Assembly (NCBI GenBank): GCA_018302785.1
Contig: JAGVZF010000015.1
Location: forward strand, 1 to 36,279
Direction: 5' to 3'
Origin: Candidatus Woesearchaeota archaeon
Lineage (GTDB): Archaea > Nanobdellota > Nanobdellia > SCGC-AAA011-G17 > JAGVZF01
DNA: 36,279 bases
The notes beneath the pieces are model-generated. The model had not been told where the DNA came from and did no database searches. It worked only from the letters and a program-made list of their open reading frames with translations. This document shows positions 23,846 to 32,563 of this stretch, one piece after another (the stretch's first letter is position 1; each line of letters begins with the position of its first letter). The translations under genes and the position numbers were made by a program.

Positions 23846-25634
23846 AATTATTTTTGTAAATGAAGATTTCTTGATTATCATAAATTCTATCAAGAGATTC
23901 TGATTTATCAAATTTAATTATAATATCTTCATCAAGGGGCTCATTAAAGATAAAACTTGGATACTTAAATACTGCTTCATTAATTATAAGATAATCAACA
24001 CGACTCCTAAATTGGGTATGTTTATAATTTCCAAATAAAATACCATTGCCAAGTATGGATTCTAATTCTATTGGGCTACTCTTATATAATCTAAAAGTTT
24101 CGAAGTCTGTGGCAGTATCAAAACTGTAAAATCCAGTGTAAATATCAAAAACAGTAGGATCTCCTAAAACTTTTGCATCATTAACTTGCGATTTTAACCA
24201 TTTTCCAGAATCAAATAACTCTAGGCTTCTAGATCTTGGTTCTCCAAGAACTATGTCTTTATTAAAATCTCTATTAGTTATAGAAGGCGTAAATCCAATA
24301 ATCAAACCACTAATAAATATTAGAGAGATGACTATAACCGCACTAAACTTTGTTAGATTTTCACCAAATTTAACAACTTTAAAAATAGTAAGGGAAATTA
24401 ATATTGCAAGAGGTATTGTAAAGATCCATAATACTGTAGAAGATACAACATTTAATCTAGTTCTAATTAATAAACCACTTATAATGTAACCAATAAATCC
24501 AAAAATTACAAGAAATGTTAAAATTTTTTGGTTAGGGTCTTTGACAAGTCTCTTAAAATTAATTAAAAAATAAATAATGCCTAAAGATGCTATAGCAATA
24601 AATATAAGTTGTGAAGCATATGCTAAAATGGTTTCATATATTAAGTTTATATGAACTGCAGAAGGGCCATATACATTTGAGCCTAATACAGAATCTATTC
24701 CAAAGCTTGTTTTAATAAATAAAATTATGTCTCCTATATATCCTAATTCTGTATTGAACAAAACTCTAGCAAATATTGTTTCCCAAGTAAGAAACAGAAC
24801 AAAAAATATTATAATATGTACGGATAAGTTATTAAATATAACAAACTTATGATCCTTAACAAACATATTAGAAATTAGGGTATAAACATATGCAGAGACT
24901 AAAAATAATAATAAAATATATGAAGTAGAATGATCACTAACTATTATAAGAACTGACGAAATTAAATACAAAACATAATATGATAATTTATTCTTTTTTG
25001 TATATTTAATTAGATATAACAAGCTCAAAAGCAAAAATACCTCTCCAAGGGTTCTTCTAGAAACAGATATAGGAATAAATGCTGGAGAAACAAATGCTAT
25101 TAAACTTGAAATAGCTGCTATAAATTTATCTCTAGTTAATTCAAATGCAATTATATAAGTAAGGATTAATATTAAAACTCTGAAAATCAATGGCAACAAA
25201 GTTTTTGAAATAATATATGTATTAAGTCCACTAATTATAGATAATTTTGCTAATATTACATGCAACAATGGATTATAACCATAATAATTTTCAGCAAATC
25301 CTTTTCCTAACCTAGGATCATATCTATCATTTTTTATTAATGAATCTGCAAATTGTGATTCAAATATAGCATCTTTTTCCAAGTAACGAACTTCATTTAA
25401 GTAAGTTATTGGGATAAGTCCTATAGACAACACAAAAATTATTAAAAAAACAATATAGTGTTTTCTATAAAAAATTATAATACTACTCACATAGATAATA
25501 TTTAGACTAATTAAAATCCAGAAAATATAATTTGGGGCATAAGTTCTTTTTAAAATAAAATATAAAACAATTAATAGTGTAATAAATATTTGAATTAATA
25601 CAAATAGTAAAGTTTTTTGCAAATTATCTTTCAT
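23835..25634 (-). CDS. GT-C-like multi-pass membrane protein
   Basis: This 599-residue protein has about 12-13 hydrophobic segments up to residue ~450 and a soluble C-terminal part of about 140 residues. The first long extracytoplasmic loop has Glu/Asp residues (RYLEKDAIFESQFADS) and GYNPLLHV, and a later loop has SVSRRTLGEVFLL and SDHSTSY. These features are typical of archaeal GT-C glycosyltransferases that use polyprenyl-phosphate sugars outside the membrane. It pairs logically with the polyprenyl-phosphate sugar synthase at 16520. It overlaps the flippase gene by 11 bp as an operon. Alternatives are a glycan polymerase or ligase. Confidence 0.65.
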   Translation of the reverse strand: MKDNLQKTLLFVLIQIFITLLIVLYFILKRTYAPNYIFWILISLNIIYVSSIIIFYRKHYIVFLIIFVLSIGLIPITYLNEVRYLEKDAIFESQFADSLIKNDRYDPRLGKGFAENYYGYNPLLHVILAKLSIISGLNTYIISKTLLPLIFRVLILILTYIIAFELTRDKFIAAISSLIAFVSPAFIPISVSRRTLGEVFLLLSLLYLIKYTKKNKLSYYVLYLISSVLIIVSDHSTSYILLLFLVSAYVYTLISNMFVKDHKFVIFNNLSVHIIIFFVLFLTWETIFARVLFNTELGYIGDIILFIKTSFGIDSVLGSNVYGPSAVHINLIYETILAYASQLIFIAIASLGIIYFLINFKRLVKDPNQKILTFLVIFGFIGYIISGLLIRTRLNVVSSTVLWIFTIPLAILISLTIFKVVKFGENLTKFSAVIVISLIFISGLIIGFTPSITNRDFNKDIVLGEPRSRSLELFDSGKWLKSQVNDAKVLGDPTVFDIYTGFYSFDTATDFETFRLYKSSPIELESILGNGILFGNYKHTQFRSRVDYLIINEAVFKYPSFIFNEPLDEDIIIKFDKSESLDRIYDNQEIFIYKNNFNN

Positions 25635-26871
25635 TGTAATTTTTTATTTTTATTATTGCATAAAATGAAAATATTAAATTAGTAACAAACCAACCTATAC
25701 CTATCCCAGTTATACCATATTTATTTATTAATAACCAACTTATAGTTAAGAAAACAATAAAGAAATATAGTCCTATAAATATTAGTTTTTTAGAATTATT
25801 CTTTACTTTATTTAAGGTTATAAAAATACTATTCAGCGAAAAAGGTACAGAAGTAATTATTAAAATTATTAATAAGTTTAACGAATTAGCGATATAATCT
25901 TCTCCAAAAAAACCTAAAATAAACTTTGACAACATTATAATAAATATTATGGTGGGTATTAATAATAAATAAATTAATTTTAATGCTTTCTTTATTTTCT
26001 CTTTTATATCAAGATCATTAGTAGATGTCTCAGCAAATAAAGAGGTGGCAATAGAATTTGGTATTACAGATATACTCTCAGAAATAATCCATGCCATATA
26101 GAAATAAGCAGTATCCTTTGGGCTAAGAAAATTAGTTATTATTAAAGGAAGTAATAATCCTGGTGAAGAAAGTAAAATTCTCATAACATAATTTGAAAAA
26201 GTAAAAATTAACATATTTTTAATTGGCTTAAAATTTATAATAAATTTTGGCGTATACTTAAATTTCTTTAAAATTATTATTGTAACAATAATTAATGTTA
26301 TTATTAATGCAATAATCCATGAAGAAAAAATTCCAATATAACCTAATGATACTAGTATGAATGGAAATACAAGCTTTAAAGTGCTAAATATAAAGTTCTT
26401 AATAAGGACATATTTTGAATTTTTTAAGGAAATAAATACTCCATCCGTAATAACAAATAAAGTCCATAACACAACAAATAAAATAAATAACAAATTAAAA
26501 AAAACATTATTAAACATATTTGATAATTTTGGGGCAAATAATTTTATAAAAATTACAAATATTAATGAGAATATAACTGTATTAATTGTGCATATGGAAT
26601 AAATAGAATTAATAATATCTTTTTTATTATTTGCTTTACTTAAAAACTTAATAATAGAGTCATCTAGACCAAATATGGATAAAGTTGTTATCAATGTCAT
26701 AGAAGATATCAAAGTTAAAGCTAATCCAACATCATCACTATTGAATATCCTAGCATTTATAGCCCAGAATATAAATCCTAAACCCGACATAATTAGGGAA
26801 TTTAATATTAAGAATAATGCGTTTTTATACATACTTCCCTTAAATGTGTTTAATAAATCTCTTAAAATCAT
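25624..26871 (-). CDS. Polysaccharide flippase (Wzx-like, MOP superfamily)
   Basis: This 415-residue protein has about 12 transmembrane helices. Its start (GLGFIFWAINARIFNSDDVGLALTLISS, quoted in part: FWAINARIFNSDDVG) matches the oligosaccharide-flippase/polysaccharide-biosynthesis pattern of an N-terminal helix followed by an aromatic, Asp/Gly-rich cytoplasmic loop. It would move the lipid-linked glycan made by the adjacent glycosyltransferases across the membrane. It is the first gene of a two-gene minus-strand operon and divergent from the DUF1616-like gene. Confidence 0.85.
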   Translation of the reverse strand: MILRDLLNTFKGSMYKNALFLILNSLIMSGLGFIFWAINARIFNSDDVGLALTLISSMTLITTLSIFGLDDSIIKFLSKANNKKDIINSIYSICTINTVIFSLIFVIFIKLFAPKLSNMFNNVFFNLLFILFVVLWTLFVITDGVFISLKNSKYVLIKNFIFSTLKLVFPFILVSLGYIGIFSSWIIALIITLIIVTIIILKKFKYTPKFIINFKPIKNMLIFTFSNYVMRILLSSPGLLLPLIITNFLSPKDTAYFYMAWIISESISVIPNSIATSLFAETSTNDLDIKEKIKKALKLIYLLLIPTIIFIIMLSKFILGFFGEDYIANSLNLLIILIITSVPFSLNSIFITLNKVKNNSKKLIFIGLYFFIVFLTISWLLINKYGITGIGIGWFVTNLIFSFYAIIKIKNYNER

Positions 26872-26923
26872 GGCCTTTAATAATATAACAAATTTTATAA
26901 ATTCTTTTAAGAAATAACAATTT

Positions 26924-27337
26924 ATGAAAATAGGTACTTTATTAATAATTGTATTATCTGCTTTAATAATAGTAACTTTGCTATTAATAATATCAAAATT
27001 TCAACAAATTCCAAAATCAAGTTTTACAGAAATTTATTTTAATGATATTGAAAATATACCAAAAATAGCTAAAATAAATCAACCAATTATATTTTCTTTT
27101 TCAGTATCTAATAAACAAAATAAAAATTATAATTATGAATATGAATTAATGCTAAAAATAGGTGATAATGAATCAATAATTAAAAGGGATAACTTCAATC
27201 TTAATAAAAATGAAATAAAAAATATAATAGAAAATCTAACTATTAAGGAGAATTTTGAAAAGGCATTAATTAGTGTAAAATTGATTGATACTAATCAAGA
27301 AATACACTTTTGGGTAACAAACATAAATAAGAATTAA
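26924..27337 (+). CDS. DUF1616-like extracytoplasmic protein (137 aa)
   Basis: One N-terminal membrane helix (about 4-25) is followed by an extracytoplasmic beta domain starting FTEIYFNDI and continuing SFSVSNKQNKNYNYEYELML, matching the C-terminal DUF1616 pattern (FTEFYLLGP... then NHE... Y). Full DUF1616 proteins have several N-terminal helices and are common in archaeal polysaccharide loci; here only the last helix and the beta domain remain. It is divergent from the flippase over a 52-bp gap. Confidence 0.6.
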   Translation: MKIGTLLIIVLSALIIVTLLLIISKFQQIPKSSFTEIYFNDIENIPKIAKINQPIIFSFSVSNKQNKNYNYEYELMLKIGDNESIIKRDNFNLNKNEIKNIIENLTIKENFEKALISVKLIDTNQEIHFWVTNINKN

Positions 27338-27345
27338 TTTATATT

Positions 27346-28215
27346 TTATTTATTGGCCTGGAATGTTATTAAATCATCAGTACTTAATTTCTGTCCTTTC
27401 TTAATTTTTTCCTCTACTATATTTACTTTTTGATGTATCAAATCTCTTTTTTGAATTTCTTTCTCTTCACTAATTTTTTTATTTTCAATACCAATTTGAT
27501 TTTTTATATTATCAAACTCCCTGAATTTTTCTTTCAATAATAAATTAGTCTTTAAAGAGTCCGCCTTTAATTTTATATAACCATCATTAGTAATTTTCAT
27601 ATCTTTCTTTAACTCAAATATTTCTTTAGAAATTTTCATGAAATCATCATAATCAGATCTAGTCTTCATTTTTTCATTAATTTTCTCTTTAATATTATTT
27701 AATCTAACTCTTTTATTATCAATATATTTAGAAATTTTATTATACTCATCATCTAAATCAACAATTTCTTTTACAGATTTATATTCTTTTTTTAGTTGAT
27801 TTACTCTCTTCATAAGCTTCTTCTCTTCTTCATATGAAATAGCTTCCGTTTCTATTTTCAATTCTAATTTTTCTAGAGCGACCTTAATTAGTCTAGGATT
27901 TTTATCTATTTTCTTAGTTTCTCTAAATTTTTTTATTTTTTCATTAATTTTTTTAATTTTGATTATTAAGTCACTAATTTCTTTATTTAAATTTTCTTTT
28001 TCTTTAAACTCTTCTTGCAATCCTATATTATCTTTATCCTTTTTACTCTTTAAATCCTTAATTTTTTTAATTTTGTCTTTAATCCTGTCACTTAAAGAAA
28101 TTCTTTTCTGATATAATTTTTCTTTCTCTTCTCTATTATTATTCAAATTACTTCTAAATATATCAATGTCTTTTCTTATTGTTTCTAATTTTTTGAATAA
28201 ATCTTCTTTATCCAT
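27346..28215 (-). CDS. COG1340-type coiled-coil protein
   Basis: This 289-residue protein is almost wholly charged coiled coil (Lys/Glu/Ile/Leu heptads). It has the archaeal COG1340 signature around KLELKIETEAISYEEEKKLM (residues about 112-131). These proteins are widespread in archaea, sometimes mis-annotated as phosphoserine phosphatases, and have no established biochemical role. It lies behind the ribosomal operon with a 108-bp gap that contains a T-rich terminator. Confidence 0.75.
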   Translation of the reverse strand: MDKEDLFKKLETIRKDIDIFRSNLNNNREEKEKLYQKRISLSDRIKDKIKKIKDLKSKKDKDNIGLQEEFKEKENLNKEISDLIIKIKKINEKIKKFRETKKIDKNPRLIKVALEKLELKIETEAISYEEEKKLMKRVNQLKKEYKSVKEIVDLDDEYNKISKYIDNKRVRLNNIKEKINEKMKTRSDYDDFMKISKEIFELKKDMKITNDGYIKLKADSLKTNLLLKEKFREFDNIKNQIGIENKKISEEKEIQKRDLIHQKVNIVEEKIKKGQKLSTDDLITFQANK

Positions 28216-28289
28216 TTTCTATTTATAATTATTACAAACTCTGCCTTATATCCTTTTTGTTTTTAAAATTCTAGTTATTATTTATAACT

Positions 28290-28323
28290 AATTTTTTAAT
28301 AATTGAATAAATAAAAAAGGGTT
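28290..28323 (-). terminator. U-tract terminator of the ribosomal operon
   Basis: The minus strand reads CCCTTTTTTATTTATTC directly after the rpl12 stop, followed by further AT-rich sequence. An oligo-U tract without a strong hairpin fits archaeal termination. Confidence 0.45.
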
Positions 28324-28611
28324 TTATCCAAATAATGCTCCTAATCCTGCAGCTGCTTGGGCTTCATCTTTCTTTTCATCCTTCTTTGCTTCTTTCGGTT
28401 TCTCTTCAGTCTTTGCAGGCGCAGCAATTGGTTGAATAGCGGCTTCTTTTAATACTTCATCAATGTTAACACCTTCTAAGGCAGCTACAACAGCTTTAAC
28501 CTTAGATTCTTCCACTCTTGCTCCTGTCGCATTTATAACTTTCTTTAAGTTTTCCTCGTTCACTTGTTGTCCTACCTTATGCAGCAGCATGCTTGCATAA
28601 ATTAATTCCAT
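28324..28611 (-). CDS. rpl12: Ribosomal protein P1/L12, archaeal type
   Basis: This 95-residue protein is complete: N-terminal dimerisation domain (MELIYASMLLHKVGQQVNEE), AALEGVNIDEVL, an Ala/Pro/Glu/Lys hinge, and the terminal GLGALFG that recruits translation factors. It forms the ribosomal stalk with P0 encoded immediately upstream (16-bp gap). Confidence 0.96.
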   Translation of the reverse strand: MELIYASMLLHKVGQQVNEENLKKVINATGARVEESKVKAVVAALEGVNIDEVLKEAAIQPIAAPAKTEEKPKEAKKDEKKDEAQAAAGLGALFG

Positions 28612-28627
28612 TTTGAATCCTCCTTGA

Positions 28628-29578
28628 TCATGTTTTATGTTTTAAATCCTCGTCCTTCAACTTTTCTAATATTTCTTGAGCCTTTTTTGCCATCTCATCA
28701 CTATATTGTACAATTCCACTTTTATTCCTAGTTTCTGTAGTCTCTTTAATTTCTTTAGGCTTTTCTGAAGGCCTTGAATCTAAATTTATATCAACCTGAA
28801 TATTTAATTTTTCTTGTAATGCTTTTTCTTCTCTAAATGCTTTCTTAATAAGTCCCTTAATAGATTCTTTGCTTGGATATCCTATATGAATAGCTAATCC
28901 AAGAGATTCTATAAAAGCTTTCTTTAATTCATCTAAATAAACTTTTTCATCTACACTTAAAACTTCTCCATCATAAACCAATCCGTCTTCTAGTAAAGCA
29001 ATTATCTTTAAACCAATCTCCATAGGCATAATTCCAAACTTGCTCATTAAATCAGCTTGTTTTTGCCCTATTGAATTTCCTTTATGCACTAATAATGTAT
29101 CATCTCTTATTGAAATTTTGCCCGCTTCAACCATTGTTTTTATTCCCATCTGCCCGAATTCTCCTATCATAGGACCAGCTTGAAACTGGGTAGGTCCTGC
29201 AGGAATTACAATATCTATAGGTGCTAATTGTCCTGTTTTTGCAGGAGCCTTAGATTTACTTTTATTCACAAACTTTGCTACTTTAAAAGGAGCATCATTT
29301 GTCAATAAAACTGCAGGAATTCCTTTGTCTAGTAAAGGAATTAAATTATCAATGCCCTTTACTCTATCTTTGTGGGAAATTAATGCAATTTTTACAACAT
29401 TTTTATTATAAACCTTAATAAGCATCTTGCCTCTTAATTTAAACTTAATTTTTTGTAATTGAGCAGAAGGCAAACTAGTAATATCAGCCAATCCAATAAC
29501 TTTATTATTCTGGATTAAAGATTCTAGCTCAGCTAATTGCTTTTTCTTAAACTCCGAGACATGAGCTTCTTTTTTCAT
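28628..29578 (-). CDS. rplP0: Ribosomal protein P0/L10, archaeal type
   Basis: This 316-residue stalk base protein has an L10 domain (VSEFKKKQLAELESLI, LRGKMLIKVYNKNVVKIAL), the archaeal/eukaryotic P0 insertion domain (about 105-180; PIDIVIPAGPTQFQAGP) and a helical P1-binding spine. The extreme C-terminal GLGALFG-type tail found in many archaeal P0 proteins is missing: the protein ends DEDLKHKT, so the factor-binding tail is supplied by P1 alone. It overlaps rpl1 by 4 bp. Confidence 0.95.
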   Translation of the reverse strand: MKKEAHVSEFKKKQLAELESLIQNNKVIGLADITSLPSAQLQKIKFKLRGKMLIKVYNKNVVKIALISHKDRVKGIDNLIPLLDKGIPAVLLTNDAPFKVAKFVNKSKSKAPAKTGQLAPIDIVIPAGPTQFQAGPMIGEFGQMGIKTMVEAGKISIRDDTLLVHKGNSIGQKQADLMSKFGIMPMEIGLKIIALLEDGLVYDGEVLSVDEKVYLDELKKAFIESLGLAIHIGYPSKESIKGLIKKAFREEKALQEKLNIQVDINLDSRPSEKPKEIKETTETRNKSGIVQYSDEMAKKAQEILEKLKDEDLKHKT

Positions 29579-30306
29579 TTATTTTTTACCTTTGCTTTTC
29601 TTTCTTTATACTTAGATTTCTTTTCTTCTTTAACTTTATTTATTACATCAATCTTATCGGTAATCTTAATAGCATTGCTCATAGAAAATTTTACAATAAC
29701 ATTTTTTACATTAGCTTCTTCTTGAGGCAATGCATGAACAGCAGAATTATAAACATTTAAGATATTCTCTGCAATCTCTTCATCATTCATTTCTTCACTC
29801 CCGATTGGAGCTCTTAAACTAGAATCATTTTTTGTTTGTACATGAATCATATCCCTTAATTTTGCACTTAAAACTTCTAAATTTGCTGTAGGCGGTACAA
29901 TTAGCTCTGCTTTAGGATTAGGCATCTTTCCTAATGGCCCCAGAGTTTTACCAAATGAAGTAGCAATATTTGCCATAATATTTGCTTGAGCTAGGAAAAA
30001 ATCATATTCTCTAGCCAATTTCTTTTGTATTTTTTTATTATCATATTTAATAAATTCTTCTTTTAAAATAGCTTTATCAAAATGTTTTTTGGCTTGATCA
30101 TGTAACTCATGATCTACAAATGCACATAGCTTATTTTTCTTTCCTTTAGAGTAAGGCAGTTTGATAAACAAATCAACTTTTTGACCTGGTTTTTTAATAT
30201 CAATACTTTTTAAATTAATAACTAAGTCTACTGACTGTGAAAATTTCCTTTTAGTATTAATTTCCCTTAACTTCTTTAATGCTTCTAAAATAAGTTTCTT
30301 GTTCAT
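29575..30306 (-). CDS. rpl1: Ribosomal protein L1, archaeal type
   Basis: This 243-residue protein forms the L1 stalk. Characteristic segments are QSVDLVINLKSIDIKKPGQK, FFLAQANIMANIATSFGKTLGPLGKMPNP (given here as LGPLGKMPNPKAEL) and NVKNVIVKFSMSNAIKI. It is followed by P0 and P1 in the standard archaeal order; the usual upstream L11 gene is not in the window. The ribosome site GGAGGG is strong. L1 often represses its own mRNA in archaea, and a hairpin adjoins the ribosome site. Confidence 0.96.
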   Translation of the reverse strand: MNKKLILEALKKLREINTKRKFSQSVDLVINLKSIDIKKPGQKVDLFIKLPYSKGKKNKLCAFVDHELHDQAKKHFDKAILKEEFIKYDNKKIQKKLAREYDFFLAQANIMANIATSFGKTLGPLGKMPNPKAELIVPPTANLEVLSAKLRDMIHVQTKNDSSLRAPIGSEEMNDEEIAENILNVYNSAVHALPQEEANVKNVIVKFSMSNAIKITDKIDVINKVKEEKKSKYKERKAKVKNK

Positions 30307-30316
30307 AATAACCCTC

Positions 30317-30329
30317 CTACATTCTGTAG
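30317..30329 (-). promoter_or_regulatory. Hairpin abutting the rpl1 ribosome site
   Basis: Minus-strand CTACA-GAA-TGTAG is a perfect 5-bp stem whose 3' end shares its last G with GGAGGG. A TATA candidate TTTATAAAGG lies near 30360-30370, so the hairpin is in the leader. It is a possible L1 autoregulatory element. This is an inference: the stem is short. Confidence 0.35.
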
Positions 30330-30414
30330 TCTTATCGGGTAATTTTAATTCATCAAAAACCTTTATAAAACTTTCTAACGAATTATTTTCTGAGTTATTA
30401 TAAAATTAGCTAAA

Positions 30415-30435
30415 TTTTTATATTTATCATATAAA
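30415..30435 (+). promoter_or_regulatory. TATA-rich promoter of the 184-residue gene
   Basis: TTTTTATATTTATCATATAA lies 20-40 bp before the ATG at 30454, consistent with a leaderless transcript. Confidence 0.4.
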
Positions 30436-30453
30436 TCTGGATAAACCAATAAA

Positions 30454-31008
30454 ATGGCTAAAATATCAAATATACTTAAATTAGGACTAACATTCTTATT
30501 AAGCTCTACTTCAGCAAAAGCAGATTATTCTTTAGAAGAAATTACTTTAACAAATAAACCTTACTCGTTATATGATTATGATACATCTCCATATCTTGAA
30601 TCTATCAATAGACAAAGAGTAATTGATATAATCCAAGATTTAGCTTGTGAACCAAAAAATAATGATCCTTTAACTTACACATTAAATTTTATAAATGAAA
30701 ATTTTGTATATACGATAAGCTATGTTAAAGATTCTTTAAATAAAAAAGATATTATTTATATTCTAGAAAATGATCTAAAAACTTCAGCAACAACAATAGT
30801 TTTTGATAAATTAAATTCTTGCAATGAAAGATCTATTAGTGGTTATTCCGCAGTAATTGAATTATCTGAATTAATAAATAAACCAAGTGAAAATTATTCT
30901 GCTTTAATAAACTCATATAGTGATATAGGCCCTTTAGCAGAATTAATTTATGGAGAGTTTGTTGAAAAATTAGAAAGATATATTTCAATTAAAAAATTAA
31001 AAAATTAA
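30454..31008 (+). CDS. Secreted protein of unknown function (184 aa)
   Basis: An N-terminal signal peptide (about 1-23, LTFLLSSTSAKA) is followed by a mixed alpha/beta domain of about 160 residues with two Cys (about 66 and 127) that could form a disulfide. There is no C-terminal anchor. I recognise no family. The 3' end overlaps that of the convergent lipoprotein gene by 4 bp. It is divergent from the ribosomal operon but has its own promoter. Confidence 0.65.
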   Translation: MAKISNILKLGLTFLLSSTSAKADYSLEEITLTNKPYSLYDYDTSPYLESINRQRVIDIIQDLACEPKNNDPLTYTLNFINENFVYTISYVKDSLNKKDIIYILENDLKTSATTIVFDKLNSCNERSISGYSAVIELSELINKPSENYSALINSYSDIGPLAELIYGEFVEKLERYISIKKLKN

Positions 31009-31769
31009 ATACCTATGCTTATTTTATTATTTGCTTTAATAGTCAATTTTTTGTCTTTAGGTATTTTTAGTCCTACTCTAGTATTTCCGTCAATATCCAT
31101 GCCTACTTCTAAACTAGTATCAACTTTTCCATTATTAATCTGAACTAGTTTTCTATTTACATCATCAACTATATTTACATCAGCATCTTTTCTAGTCTCA
31201 AGCTTTATTACAGGAGCAAATATATATTTTCCATTTCCAGCAATATGTATAGAATCTGCTGCATTAAAATCTAATGTTACTGTTGAAATACTATCTGGAT
31301 TAACATTCAAATTTCCTATAATTTTAACTTCACTAGATGGTAACATAGCGTTCTTTAATCCACCAGAATCTGTAACTAGAATATTTGAGAGAACTAGTCT
31401 AATTTGTTGATATGTTCCAGCTTCTAATTTTATATCTGATAATAATTGTATTATATCTTCTTTATCTAAAGTTACTAAATCTACTGTTTGTGAAGTATTC
31501 ATAACTTTAATCCATCCTTTATCACTATTATGAACTTCAATTTTGTCAATAGTTATTCTAATACTAGTAATAGAACTTGTATCTACACCTAAGTCAGTAA
31601 CTCCAAATATAACTCTGCCTTCACCAGTAGTAACTAGTTCTTGGTCATTGTTATTATCATTATTTTGATTATTATCATTAGGTTGTTGATCTATAGTCTG
31701 ATTATAACATCCACTAATTAATAACAATGGAATAAATAACATTATTAAATATAATTTTATATTTCTCAT
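31005..31769 (-). CDS. DUF4382-domain lipoprotein
   Basis: A lipobox LLLISGC gives a lipid-modified Cys at residue 21. An Asn/Asp-rich linker and then a DUF4382 beta domain (GRVIFGVTDLGVDTSSITSI, VDLVTLDKEDIIQLL, AGTYQQIRLVLSN) follow. This family occurs in archaeal and bacterial envelope lipoproteins of unknown function. The 254-residue length includes an extra C-terminal beta domain (about 190-254). Confidence 0.8.
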   Translation of the reverse strand: MRNIKLYLIMLFIPLLLISGCYNQTIDQQPNDNNQNNDNNNDQELVTTGEGRVIFGVTDLGVDTSSITSIRITIDKIEVHNSDKGWIKVMNTSQTVDLVTLDKEDIIQLLSDIKLEAGTYQQIRLVLSNILVTDSGGLKNAMLPSSEVKIIGNLNVNPDSISTVTLDFNAADSIHIAGNGKYIFAPVIKLETRKDADVNIVDDVNRKLVQINNGKVDTSLEVGMDIDGNTRVGLKIPKDKKLTIKANNKISIGI

Positions 31770-31838
31770 TTTTGCATCTCTATATGCTAATTTAATCCTA
31801 TTTTAATACTTTTCTAATTTGATTTTAACCTAAAAAAT

Positions 31839-32474
31839 TTATGTATGCCCCACTAATATATGTTTAGCAATCTTATGAAAACCTTGTTTAGGTATTAATA
31901 TCTTTTTGTAGTGATTGCTGTAAATTCCATAGAATCCGGGTATTTCCTCGCTATCTGCAACAGGCCTAACATGGCAATAGATAGGATAAACTCCATATAT
32001 TTCATTGATAAATCTTAATTTTACAGAGCTTTTCCCAATAATTCTTCGCATATACTTTATTTCGAATATAATGGGTATATTTAGTTCTAAGTCATTAAAC
32101 ATCCATAAAGAATCTATTTCCGTTATTTCGTTTGTTCCTCTACGAAAATGAATATTTCCATACTTGTCTGTGAAATAATCAGTTCCACCTCTAATGGTGC
32201 CATCCGGAAATACCTCATGAAAGTCTTCTTTAGTGCTACCAAACAGTCTAAGAACATTCTTAACATAATATTCTAAAACAAAACCAACAAAAGAACTAAC
32301 TTGTTTACTATTGGGTACAAAGTCTGAATTTCTAATATTAGGCTTGTCTGAAATTAATATAGCTCTTTCTAATTCCCCCAGTTCTGTATCATCATTAACA
32401 AAAAACTGAGCTAATGGTATAAATAATTCTCTATTGATCCTATCCCTCACTGTTTCATTTACTTGTTTTGCCAT
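31839..32474 (-). CDS. Predicted PD-(D/E)XK-fold nuclease or restriction-like protein (211 aa)
   Basis: The core EITEIDSLWMFNDLELNIPIIFEIKYMRR (about residues 115-143; key residues Asp in EIDSL, then Glu and Lys in FEIKY) matches the D-(x)n-ExK catalytic pattern of PD-(D/E)XK nucleases. It is preceded by a helix containing FVLEYYVKNVL that could supply the first acidic residue. The flanks do not resemble a named restriction enzyme, and no methyltransferase is present. It is head to head with the DUF460-type gene over about 90 bp. The nuclease call is an inference from the motif. Confidence 0.5.
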   Translation of the reverse strand: MAKQVNETVRDRINRELFIPLAQFFVNDDTELGELERAILISDKPNIRNSDFVPNSKQVSSFVGFVLEYYVKNVLRLFGSTKEDFHEVFPDGTIRGGTDYFTDKYGNIHFRRGTNEITEIDSLWMFNDLELNIPIIFEIKYMRRIIGKSSVKLRFINEIYGVYPIYCHVRPVADSEEIPGFYGIYSNHYKKILIPKQGFHKIAKHILVGHT

Positions 32475-32563
32475 CTAAAATTTAATACTGAAAAGTGTTA
32501 TAAATTTTATCAAAAAATCACTAAAATCGTAAAGAATATAAACTAAAAGCTCTTTATAATTAT

